A stretch of 64,000 nt of DNA from the NCBI RefSeq assembly GCF_018271995.1, contig NZ_JAGUCO010000002.1, positions 1 to 64,000 on the forward strand, written 5' to 3'. The position numbers and the translations under genes were made by a program. Below the pieces are notes generated by a model. It was not told the DNA's origin. It saw only the letters and a program-made list of their open reading frames with translations, and made no database searches. Shown piece by piece: positions 8,709 to 15,988 of this stretch (the stretch's first letter is position 1; each line of letters begins with the position of its first letter). The stretch comes from Carboxylicivirga linearis. GTDB lineage: Bacteria > Bacteroidota > Bacteroidia > Bacteroidales > Marinilabiliaceae.

Positions 8709-10142
8709 ATGAAAAAGATACTTTTCTTATTTATAATTAGCCTCGGTGTTTGGGGGTGTTCAGATCTTGATGAGTTGAACATTGATACCAAAAACCCATC
8801 GGCTGTACCTGGTGAACCTTTGTTCACCAATGGAACGCGTAATATGTTTGACATGATGGCTGATGTGAATGTTAACCGAAATGTCTTTAAATTATATTCA
8901 CAATATTGGGCGCAAACAACTTATCCTGATGAAAGTCAGTATAACATGGTTACGAGAAAGAATCCAGATAACTGGTGGAGAGCACTATACCGTGATGTAT
9001 TGAAAGATCTGGATGAATCTAAAAAGATTATTGAAACATTTGAACCAGTTTATCCAGGTGAAACTGAGATGAAAGATAATAAGCTTGCCATCATTTCTGT
9101 AATGGAAGTTTATACTTACTCAGTACTCGTTGATTTATTTGGAGATGTTCCAAGAACGGAAGCGCTAGATCCTGAAAACGTATTACCAGTATATGACCAG
9201 GCTGAAGATGTTTATGATGCTATTATAGTTGAATTAAACGATGCTATCCAAACTTTAGACGCAGATTATGCTGGGTTTTCATCTGAAGAAGACCCTATAT
9301 ATGGAGGTGATGTTGCCGGATGGGTAATGTTTGCCAATTCATTAAAGATGAGACTTGCATTACGTATTGCTGATGTTGATGCTTCAAAGGCAGAAACAAT
9401 GGTATTAGAGGCAGCTCCAAATTTAATTTCTTCAAATGATGAAGCTTGTGCAATAACATATTTTACGTCGCCTCCAAATACAAACCCTATGTGGACTGAT
9501 TTGGTGCAAAGTGGACGTAAAGATTTTGTTCCAGCTAATACTGTGGTTGATATTATGAACGATCTTGAAGATCCAAGACGTGCGTTTTGGTTTACAGAGT
9601 ATGAAGGAGGATATGTTGGTGGTGTTTATGGAACAGCCAATAGTTATACATCTTTTTCGCATTTAGGCGATCCATTTTTGCAACCAGATTTAAAAGGTAC
9701 AGTTTTAAACTATGCTGAAGTTGAATTTATGTTAGCTGAGGCTGTTGAACGTGGATTTGCTGTTTCTGGTACTGCTGAAGAACATTATAACGCAGGTATT
9801 GAAGCATCTATTTTAGAATGGGGTGGTACTACTGAAGATTATACTACCTATATAGCTAATGCAGATGTTGCTTATTCAACTGCAAGTGGTGATTGGAGAC
9901 AAAAAATTGGAATACAAAAATGGTTATCATTATTTAATCAAGGATTTGATGGATGGTGTACGTGGAGACAATTTGACTTTACTGGTTTAACACCTCCTCC
10001 TGGAATGGCTATGTCTGATATTCCAACCAGATTTATTTATCCTATATCAGAGCCGGAATTGAATGGTAGCAATTATGATATTGCGGCAGCAAGATATAAT
10101 GATGATTCACCAACTGCCAAAATATTTTGGGATGTTAACTAA
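8709..10142 (+). CDS. SusD/RagB-like substrate-binding outer-membrane lipoprotein
   Basis: A 477-residue lipoprotein with an N-terminal signal and lipobox ending at Cys17 (GVWGC). After it comes the NTKNPSAVPGEPLFTNG segment characteristic of the SusD-like_2 type, then a helical TPR-like core and a C-terminal region with typical tryptophans (GDWRQKIGIQKWLSLF). It caps the SusC barrel and binds the imported nutrient at the cell surface. I use the ATG at 8709: an earlier in-frame ATG at 8685 overlaps the end of susC and would put charged residues before the signal peptide. The two genes form an operon closed by the terminator at 10202. Confidence 0.92.
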   Translation: MKKILFLFIISLGVWGCSDLDELNIDTKNPSAVPGEPLFTNGTRNMFDMMADVNVNRNVFKLYSQYWAQTTYPDESQYNMVTRKNPDNWWRALYRDVLKDLDESKKIIETFEPVYPGETEMKDNKLAIISVMEVYTYSVLVDLFGDVPRTEALDPENVLPVYDQAEDVYDAIIVELNDAIQTLDADYAGFSSEEDPIYGGDVAGWVMFANSLKMRLALRIADVDASKAETMVLEAAPNLISSNDEACAITYFTSPPNTNPMWTDLVQSGRKDFVPANTVVDIMNDLEDPRRAFWFTEYEGGYVGGVYGTANSYTSFSHLGDPFLQPDLKGTVLNYAEVEFMLAEAVERGFAVSGTAEEHYNAGIEASILEWGGTTEDYTTYIANADVAYSTASGDWRQKIGIQKWLSLFNQGFDGWCTWRQFDFTGLTPPPGMAMSDIPTRFIYPISEPELNGSNYDIAAARYNDDSPTAKIFWDVN

Positions 10143-10201
10143 TTATAATATTAAACCTCTAAGCTGTGGTGGGACGTAGATTAAAGGTTTAGTTGTGTGA
10201 G

Positions 10202-10236
10202 GAAGGGGCGCTGTGAAGCGTCCCTTCTGTTTTTTG
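10202..10236 (+). terminator. rho-independent terminator after SusCD
   Basis: GAAGGGGCGC and GCGTCCCTTC form a 10-bp stem (one G-U) around TGTGAA, followed by TGTTTTTTG. Confidence 0.85.
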
Positions 10237-10276
10237 TATAAGTATGATTTTGCTCTAAATGGTTGGCGAGGAATGG

Positions 10277-10786
10277 TTATTTTACCTTCAATGGAAGGCC
10301 TGATACCATCAGAAAGACTTCATCTGCTTTTTTAGCTATATACTGGTTCATCCAACCTTGAAGATCCGTGAATTTACGTTGGATATCGTTTTCGGGCATG
10401 CCACCCAAGCCAATTTCGTTGGTTACAAATATAAAAGTTGCGTCTTGTTGTATGAATCGAGTAAATTCATCTTTAGCTTCCTGAAGAGATTGATCGATAT
10501 TACTTTGGTTATCGAAAAAGAAATTGGTTAACCATAGTGTGACACAATCAATCATGATAACTCTTCCATCAAGATTGTGTTTCGATAGTTGCTTTTCTTC
10601 TTCAATGTTAGTCCATTCAGGACCTCGATCGGCTTGATGGCGCAGGATTCGTTGTTTGTGCTCCTTATCCCAAATGCGCGATGTTGCCAGGTAAACGGGA
10701 TTAGCACTTAATTTTAAAGCTAAATTTTGTGCATAGCTACTCTTGCCTGAGCGTTGTCCGCCGGTTATTAGAATTATTTTAGCCAT
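10277..10786 (-). CDS. cobU: adenosylcobinamide kinase / adenosylcobinamide-phosphate guanylyltransferase
   Basis: A 169-residue CobU/CobP-family enzyme that phosphorylates adenosylcobinamide and then forms the GDP derivative for nucleotide-loop assembly of B12. The P-loop GGQRSGKSS lies at residues 9-17. The RHQADRGPEW segment contains the His (about residue 50) that corresponds to the guanylylated histidine of the family. A second nucleotide-binding strand reads VIMIDCVTLWLTN, and VTNEIGLGG follows further on. It is the last gene of the cobT-cobS-cobC-cobU operon; its start codon directly abuts the cobC stop. Confidence 0.93.
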   Translation of the reverse strand: MAKIILITGGQRSGKSSYAQNLALKLSANPVYLATSRIWDKEHKQRILRHQADRGPEWTNIEEEKQLSKHNLDGRVIMIDCVTLWLTNFFFDNQSNIDQSLQEAKDEFTRFIQQDATFIFVTNEIGLGGMPENDIQRKFTDLQGWMNQYIAKKADEVFLMVSGLPLKVK

Positions 10787-11362
10787 TTATCCTTTTATGA
10801 ATTCAACCTGGTAATAATTATTTCCCTTAAAGGTTATTTTAATGATACACCCATAATGTAAGTCGAGGTTAAAGATGTTATTAGGAGGAATGGCCAGATA
10901 TTTATGTAATGCACTTCGTATTACTCCAGAGTGGGTTACAACTGCCAGATATTTCTTGTTAGAATTTTCAAGAAACTCGAAAAAGTTATTAGTACGGGCC
11001 AGTAGTTCTGAGAACTTTTCACCGTTAGGTGGACTTTGGTTCAAGAAATTATTGCTCCATTGTTCTATGGTAAATCGTTCAATGCCTTCCCATTTTTGTC
11101 CTTCCCATTGACCAAAGTTCATTTCTATAATTCTCTCATCAATGTCAATACTATGGTTTGGAAATAAGTGATTGGCTAACTTTCGGCAACGTTGTAAAGG
11201 GCTGGAAAATATTACATCAGGATTAAAACCATTTATTGATTGAGCAATCTCAGAGGCTTCCTGTTCAAAGTTAGCAGTAACATCTAAATCTAACTGCCCA
11301 TAGCAAATTCCCTTTTCAACTTCAGGAGTTGTATGTCTGATGAGTAATATTTCTTTCTTCAT
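10787..11362 (-). CDS. cobC: alpha-ribazole phosphatase (histidine phosphatase family)
   Basis: A 191-residue phosphoglycerate-mutase-like phosphatase. The catalytic RH motif is at residues 9-10 (LLIRHTTP), the acid/His region follows in SSPLQRCRKLA and MNFGQWEGQ, and the second catalytic His is in VVTHSGVIR. In this position it would remove the 5' phosphate of alpha-ribazole-phosphate or adenosylcobalamin-phosphate. The specificity comes from the operon rather than the sequence, since the family is broad. Its ATG overlaps the cobS stop by one base (TAATG), showing translational coupling. Confidence 0.88.
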   Translation of the reverse strand: MKKEILLIRHTTPEVEKGICYGQLDLDVTANFEQEASEIAQSINGFNPDVIFSSPLQRCRKLANHLFPNHSIDIDERIIEMNFGQWEGQKWEGIERFTIEQWSNNFLNQSPPNGEKFSELLARTNNFFEFLENSNKKYLAVVTHSGVIRSALHKYLAIPPNNIFNLDLHYGCIIKITFKGNNYYQVEFIKG

Positions 11363-12138
11363 TAAAATACTATTAACGGTTTACTATAATAGATGGCAAC
11401 CAGTGTTAAATAAATAACTAACTCACAGGTTTGTTGAATTGTTCCCAGACAATCGCCAGTGTAACCGCCAATCCATTTTTTAAAATATTGCTCCAAAAAT
11501 AATTTAGAAACGATTAATAGAGGAATGATAAAAAGTATTTTGACATCTGCCAATATAAATAACGAAGGAATGGTTAGAACAAAGGCGATTAAAAGATCTT
11601 TGTGATGTAATGATTTTGTAATGGGTTTTGACTTGCTGCTTTCATCTTCGCGTACGTATGGAAGGGTGTGCATAGTCCATACAGCCATAAAACGACTGTT
11701 AACATGAGCCACTATCATTGATAAAGCAATTAAACCTGTAGGAATACTGCTTATAGCCGTGTATTTAGAAATCAATAAAAGAATGATTCCAATAGCGCCA
11801 TAAGCTCCAACTCTAGAATCTTTCATTATGACTAGAATCTTTTCTTTTGTCCACCCGCCACCAAAAGCATCGCATACATCGGCAAAACCATCTTCATGAA
11901 AAGCACCTGTTAGTAAAATACTTGCTGCCATTGACAGTAAGATGGCCAACGAATCGGGAAAAAGAAAAGTAGCCAGCCAGTATATTAAAGCCGCTGCTCC
12001 TCCCACGAAATATCCAACCAATGGAAAGTAGCGATTGCACTTATTCAGGTTTTCCTGCGAAAAGGCAATGTTAAAAGGAATAGGTATTCGTGTAAAGAAT
12101 CCAAAGGCTGTAAGTATTAGATTTATCTGGTGTTTCAT
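11362..12138 (-). CDS. cobS: adenosylcobinamide-GDP ribazoletransferase (cobalamin synthase)
   Basis: A 258-residue polytopic inner-membrane enzyme that joins adenosylcobinamide-GDP with alpha-ribazole. It has the N-terminal FFTRIPIP motif, the Asp-rich HEDGFADVCDAFGGG motif that binds the metal and GDP, and KDSRVGAYGAIGI, all standard CobS signatures. About six hydrophobic segments follow the family pattern. The gene lies between cobT (64 bases away) and cobC (one-base overlap). Confidence 0.94.
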   Translation of the reverse strand: MKHQINLILTAFGFFTRIPIPFNIAFSQENLNKCNRYFPLVGYFVGGAAALIYWLATFLFPDSLAILLSMAASILLTGAFHEDGFADVCDAFGGGWTKEKILVIMKDSRVGAYGAIGIILLLISKYTAISSIPTGLIALSMIVAHVNSRFMAVWTMHTLPYVREDESSKSKPITKSLHHKDLLIAFVLTIPSLFILADVKILFIIPLLIVSKLFLEQYFKKWIGGYTGDCLGTIQQTCELVIYLTLVAIYYSKPLIVF

Positions 12139-12162
12139 GGTTTATTTGTTAGAAGACAATAA

Positions 12163-12196
12163 AAGCTATTAGCCAATAGCTATCAGCTAATAGCTT
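12163..12196. repeat. AGCTA-type intergenic inverted repeat
   Basis: AAGCTATTAGC and GCTAATAGCTT form an 11-bp stem around a loop that itself contains another AGCTAT. A related AGCTAAC-AGCTAGA-AGCTAAA run occurs at 39675-39706, so this appears to be a dispersed intergenic element. It sits in the 64-base gap between cobT and cobS. Confidence 0.6.
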
Positions 12197-12202
12197 AATA
12201 TG

Positions 12203-13237
12203 TTATCGATTACTCACACCGGCATCGGCAAAGCTGCTCATTTCATTAATAAAGGCTACGGCTGACTGAATTAAAGGGTAAGCCACTGCCGCTCCGGTTC
12301 CTTCGCCCAGTCGCATACCTATATTAAGAAGTGCATTTACCCTTAAAAACGAAAGCATGTGTTGATGGCCTTGCTCGTTACTTTGGTGTGTAAAAATGCA
12401 ATAATCCAAAATTTGAGGCTGCATGGCATGAGCCGCTAACAGGGCAGAGGTAACAATAAAACCATCTACCATGATGATCATTTTTAGTTCGGCGGCTTTT
12501 AGCATAGCACCGCAAATAGTGGCTGTTTCAAATCCTCCAAAACAAGCCAGAATCTCCAATGGACTGGTAATTGCTTGATGCAGTTTTAATGCTTTTTCGA
12601 TTACTTCTGCTTTATGCTGAATTCCTTTTTGGTCCAATCCAGTTCCTGCACCACAAGCTTGTTCAGGTTGTACACCTGCATACTTACAAAGCAAGGCCGC
12701 AGCAGAGGTTGTATTTCCAATTCCCATCTCTCCGAAGCCAATAATGTTTGTTCCTTCTTGATGAAGTTTGGTAACCATATCAGCACCATTTTGCATGGCT
12801 TGTTTGCATTGATCTATACTCATGGCTGGTTCAACAGCAAAGTTGCGGGTTCCTTTAGCTACTTTTTTATTAAGTAGTTGAGGAGTACTTTCAAAATCGA
12901 AGTTAACCCCTGTGTCAGCAACAAGTAAATTAATGTTGTGTTGACGACTAAACACATTAATGGCAGCTCCACCGGCCAGAAAATTCATTACCATTTGAAA
13001 AGTTACCTCTTGTGGAAAAGGACTAATGCCCTCCTGAGTAATGCCATGGTCGCCTGCGCAAACCAGAATGGCAGGTTCTTCAAGTTTAGGCTGTAAGGTG
13101 TGTTGAATACGACAAATTTGGGCGCCAACAGTTTCGAGTTGGCCCAACGAACCTAATGGTTTGGTTTTACCGTTAATTTTTTCGGTAATCGCTTGATCTA
13201 ATGTGCGATCAAGTACTTTAATCTGAGTCTCCTGCAT
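12203..13237 (-). CDS. cobT: nicotinate-nucleotide--dimethylbenzimidazole phosphoribosyltransferase
   Basis: A 344-residue CobT that activates the lower ligand base of cobalamin by making alpha-ribazole-phosphate from nicotinate mononucleotide. Signatures present: KTKPLGSLGQLE near the N-terminus, CAGDHGI, the GEMGIGNTTSAAALLC loop and, near the C-terminus, GMRLGEGTGAA, whose Glu corresponds to the catalytic base. The length is normal. It is the first gene of the operon, with its start about 100 bases downstream of a cobalamin riboswitch. The organism therefore probably completes or remodels cobalamin with a benzimidazole-type ligand. Confidence 0.95.
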   Translation of the reverse strand: MQETQIKVLDRTLDQAITEKINGKTKPLGSLGQLETVGAQICRIQHTLQPKLEEPAILVCAGDHGITQEGISPFPQEVTFQMVMNFLAGGAAINVFSRQHNINLLVADTGVNFDFESTPQLLNKKVAKGTRNFAVEPAMSIDQCKQAMQNGADMVTKLHQEGTNIIGFGEMGIGNTTSAAALLCKYAGVQPEQACGAGTGLDQKGIQHKAEVIEKALKLHQAITSPLEILACFGGFETATICGAMLKAAELKMIIMVDGFIVTSALLAAHAMQPQILDYCIFTHQSNEQGHQHMLSFLRVNALLNIGMRLGEGTGAAVAYPLIQSAVAFINEMSSFADAGVSNR

Positions 13238-13340
13238 TGTTTATGCATTAAAAGTTAAACAATTAGCTTCAGGAGGGAAGTGGAAAGAATGTACTGCATT
13301 ATGCACATACCTGACTACTTTACCCCGAAGTTTATACTGC

Positions 13341-13504
13341 TAAGGCAGGTATTCTGGCTCATCCCTTATCAATAACGTCTTCCCGATATCTGGTGTTAAT
13401 CAGTGACATATTGCTATTGACATGGAGACTTACAGCTGCGGGGACAGCTCCGGAATATCAGTTGACTGAGGCACCGGATTCCCTATTATGCTTGCGCACC
13501 TTAG
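13341..13504 (-). promoter_or_regulatory. cobalamin riboswitch controlling the cobT operon
   Basis: On the minus strand the region carries the canonical cobalamin aptamer order: AAGGTGC at the 5' end, GGGAATCCGGTG, the CTGTCCCCGCAGCTGTAA core, a CACTG segment, GGGAAG, and the 3' B12 box GATGAGCCAGAATACCTGCC. The cobT ATG is about 100 bases downstream. I see no stem with a T-run in that interval, so control is more likely at translation than by termination (inference). A short TGCAT-T-ATGCA dyad lies in the interval at 13295-13305. Confidence 0.95.
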
Positions 13505-13509
13505 TGATG

Positions 13510-13517
13510 CAAAAGTA
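13510..13517 (-). promoter_or_regulatory. -7 element of the riboswitch-cobT transcript
   Basis: TACTTTTG on the minus strand matches TAnnTTTG and ends a few bases before the first riboswitch segment. No clear -33 TTG is present at the right distance. Confidence 0.5.
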
Positions 13518-13548
13518 ATAAAAGATTTGGATGTAAGGATGTGAAATA

Positions 13549-13568
13549 GTGAGCCTGTCGAACCATGG
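13549..13568. repeat. dispersed motif with core TTCGACAGGCTCAC
   Basis: The minus strand reads CCCATGGTTCGACAGGCTCA. From memory, a GGTTCGACAGGCTCA-type motif is scattered through intergenic regions of many Bacteroidota genomes. Only this copy was noticed in the window. Confidence 0.35.
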
Positions 13569-13654
13569 GGAAGAAGACCGAAGATGTGAGGTATTTGCCG
13601 GATAAAGCAATCTACTCATAAGGTAGGGTGATAGGTTGTTAGGAAAGAATAATT

Positions 13655-13692
13655 ATTACCCGCAAGAATGTAGTTGTATCTCTTGCGGGGTA
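13655..13692 (-). terminator. probable terminator of the metal permease gene
   Basis: CCCGCAAGA (13659-13667) pairs with TCTTGCGGG (13681-13689), a 9-bp stem. On the minus strand the stem is followed by an AT-rich tract (TAATAATTATTCTTTCC) rather than a clean T-run. It lies 16 bases after the permease stop. Confidence 0.6.
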
Positions 13693-13707
13693 CTTAAAAA
13701 AACATTT

Positions 13708-15084
13708 TTAAGCCAGTCCTTTATACGAATATCCCAACGATTCGATAGTTGATTCAATAACTGCATTATCCTGTTCTGTAGCTTCCACAACTACACGGTT
13801 GCTTTGAGGATCGGCTTCAATAGAGCTGATACCATCTACCTTCGATAAGTTCTTTTCAACACTCATTTTGCAATGACTGCAGGTCATTCCTTCAACAATA
13901 TAAGTTGTTTTAATAGTTGGTTTTGCCATGGTAAAAGAGGTGTTAAAAGCAGGAGCAACAGGAGTTGCTGCTGTTGGTTTAGTATCGTTATTAAAAATGA
14001 TTGATTTCGAGAGTTGTTTTGTTTTAATGCTTGCCTTTTTCAGACGTTGTTTCTTCAGATACTTTTGAATGTAACCATTGGTAATTAAAGCAATCAGAGT
14101 AATAGCTGATAATAGCTGAAACCATTCGGGCAATAACTCGTGACGATGTCCTTCGTGCATGGCATGTTCGGCCAGTGTAAACCATTCGCGAGGCAAGAAA
14201 GTATTGATTAATGTACCAAAAAGCATCGCTCCCAAAATAATTGAACCCAAATAGGAGAGAAGCGTCTTCAATCCGAATACCTTTTGAATAATAGTGATAG
14301 TTGCAGCGTTGGTAGCCGGTCCGGCCATTAACAAAACTAAAGCTGCCCCTGGCGATAATCCTTTTAACATTAATACTGCTGCAATGGGCACTGATGCTGT
14401 TGCACACAAATACAACGGAACGGATGCTAAAAGAATGATTAGCATGCTTAATGGTTCGTTATCGAGGTAATTCACAAAGAAATCATCAGGAATAAGAACA
14501 GCCAGTACGGCAGCGATCAATATACCAATTACTAACCATTTGGCTATATCCATCAAGAACTCGTAAAAGCCATATCGGAAAATACCTTTCCAACCTTGTT
14601 TTGTTCCCATTTTGTCCGATTCGCAACTTTCGCCTGATTGCGATGCATCAACTTTATCGTCTTTTGCAATTGCATTAGTGGCGGCACCTCCTAAAACTCC
14701 TGTTACCAGCGCTACCACCACGCGTATAATAGCAAAGGGTAAACCTAATAACGAATAGGTAACCATAATGGAATCAACACCGGTTTGCGGGGTTGATATT
14801 AAAAAGCTAACGCTGGATCCTTTGGAAGCACCATTGCGATAAAATGAAATACCGGTTGGTATAACGCCGCATGAGCATAAAGGTAGCGGTATGCCCAGTA
14901 TGGCTGTATTTACCACTGATCCCAGGTTGCTTTTACCCATATATCTATCAATCCAACTTTGCGGAAACCAAACTTTAAGTATTCCGGCAAAGAAAAATCC
15001 CAATAATAAATAGGGTGACATTGCTTTAAGCAAGTCAAATAATGAGTAAAAGAAATCGGCTATATAGGTTAGTATTGCTTCCAT
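13708..15084 (-). CDS. ArsP/SO_0444-type permease with C-terminal heavy-metal-binding domain
   Basis: A 458-residue membrane protein. Residues 1 to about 350 form a permease of the PF03773 type, with 8 or more membrane segments and the conserved PLCSCGVIPTG motif whose cysteines probably take part in metal handling. A Ser/Gln-rich hydrophilic loop (about 145-165) splits the two halves. After a linker, the last 65 or so residues are a ferredoxin-like HMA domain with the metal-binding GMTCSHC motif. Related proteins are described as Cu/Zn or organoarsenical exporters; which metal applies here cannot be read from the sequence. It is a single gene with terminators on both sides. The fused HMA domain is in the position expected of a metal sensor or chaperone. 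Confidence 0.85.
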   Translation of the reverse strand: MEAILTYIADFFYSLFDLLKAMSPYLLLGFFFAGILKVWFPQSWIDRYMGKSNLGSVVNTAILGIPLPLCSCGVIPTGISFYRNGASKGSSVSFLISTPQTGVDSIMVTYSLLGLPFAIIRVVVALVTGVLGGAATNAIAKDDKVDASQSGESCESDKMGTKQGWKGIFRYGFYEFLMDIAKWLVIGILIAAVLAVLIPDDFFVNYLDNEPLSMLIILLASVPLYLCATASVPIAAVLMLKGLSPGAALVLLMAGPATNAATITIIQKVFGLKTLLSYLGSIILGAMLFGTLINTFLPREWFTLAEHAMHEGHRHELLPEWFQLLSAITLIALITNGYIQKYLKKQRLKKASIKTKQLSKSIIFNNDTKPTAATPVAPAFNTSFTMAKPTIKTTYIVEGMTCSHCKMSVEKNLSKVDGISSIEADPQSNRVVVEATEQDNAVIESTIESLGYSYKGLA

Positions 15085-15169
15085 ATCCTGTAAACTAATT
15101 TATTCTGCTTTGGTTCAAATTAATTACATATAGATAAATCCATATTTATAGATAGGTGGCAAAAGTAAC

Positions 15170-15198
15170 AAAAAAATCCTGCCGGCAGACAGGATTTG
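15170..15198 (-). terminator. rho-independent terminator after ftsK-lolA
   Basis: On the minus strand AAATCCTG pairs with CAGGATTT (the spacer CTGCCGGCAG is itself a palindrome) and is followed by a run of seven T. It separates the lolA transcript from the permease promoter region. Confidence 0.75.
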
Positions 15199-15220
15199 AA
15201 ATAACATTTTTAAATCAATT

Positions 15221-15292
15221 AACCACAGATGATAAGGATTATAAAAGATTTATTTAGTCGAATAATCGACTTAATCTTTAAAATCTGTGGTT
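15221..15292. repeat. long nested inverted repeat with CCACAGAT ends
   Basis: AACCACAGAT at 15221 pairs with ATCTGTGGTT at 15292. Inside, AAAGATT and AATCTTT, and TTAGTCGA and TCGACTTAA, pair as well, giving a long interrupted stem. The CCACAGAT...ATAAAAGATT wording resembles a motif that I recall as dispersed in Bacteroidota genomes. It lies just after the lolA stop and may also help terminate transcription or protect the mRNA. Confidence 0.5.
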
Positions 15293-15303
15293 TTTCAAAT
15301 TGA

Positions 15304-15948
15304 TTATCTCATATCAATTACATCAACATCAGAATGTGCCGCGGTATCAAATACAAATGTTTTATCGTCAACCTGCTTGTTTGTAATCATTTTTTTAACA
15401 ATAACGGTATAGTTATTACCGTCTTTACCTACCTGGCGGAATGAAAACAATGTCAGATCGTCCTGAAAAATTAGCAGTTTGATTCTTGAATAGGGTTTGT
15501 CACGATTAGTCGGATATAAATCAATTTCGTAAACATCACGCCCTTCGGCATTACCTTCACCCACATAATTCAATTTGTAACCATCCTGATATATATTAAA
15601 TATGGTAGCAGGATTTAATGTTTCTTCATCATCCGGATCGGGTAGGGTAATGTTGACCTCGCCGGCATCTATCATGTGTGTGTACATTACTTCACCATCA
15701 AAGTAAGTATCCACATCCATTAATGATACTTTGTATTTATTATCTTTTAAAGTAATAGAGCCATCGTATATTTCTTCAATATTTTCCTGTAAGTTTTCCA
15801 TTTTAAAAGAGAAATCAGCAATGATAGATGGATATGCTTTTGTTTGAGCAGATACTTTATCAAGGATTTCTTTCGCCTTTTCAGCCGATTGGGCGTTAAC
15901 TCCGATGGTAATTGCAAGTAATACTATAAATGAACAGAATGTCTTCAT
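15304..15948 (-). CDS. lolA: LolA-like outer-membrane lipoprotein carrier protein
   Basis: A 214-residue periplasmic protein with a signal peptide (residues 1-19, GVNAQ cleavage) and the LolA fold: a helix with KAKEILDKVSAQTKAYPSI, then a run of β-strands including YDGSITLKDNKYKV and FDGEVMYTHM. LolA carries lipoproteins across the periplasm to the outer membrane. The N-terminal pattern and length fit the family, although overall conservation is low. It follows ftsK after 40 bases on the same strand, an arrangement I recall in other Bacteroidota, and the two are probably co-transcribed. Confidence 0.85.
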   Translation of the reverse strand: MKTFCSFIVLLAITIGVNAQSAEKAKEILDKVSAQTKAYPSIIADFSFKMENLQENIEEIYDGSITLKDNKYKVSLMDVDTYFDGEVMYTHMIDAGEVNITLPDPDDEETLNPATIFNIYQDGYKLNYVGEGNAEGRDVYEIDLYPTNRDKPYSRIKLLIFQDDLTLFSFRQVGKDGNNYTVIVKKMITNKQVDDKTFVFDTAAHSDVDVIDMR

Positions 15949-15988
15949 ATGATTTGTTTTCCTATTTCTATCAATTATTATTCCAAAA

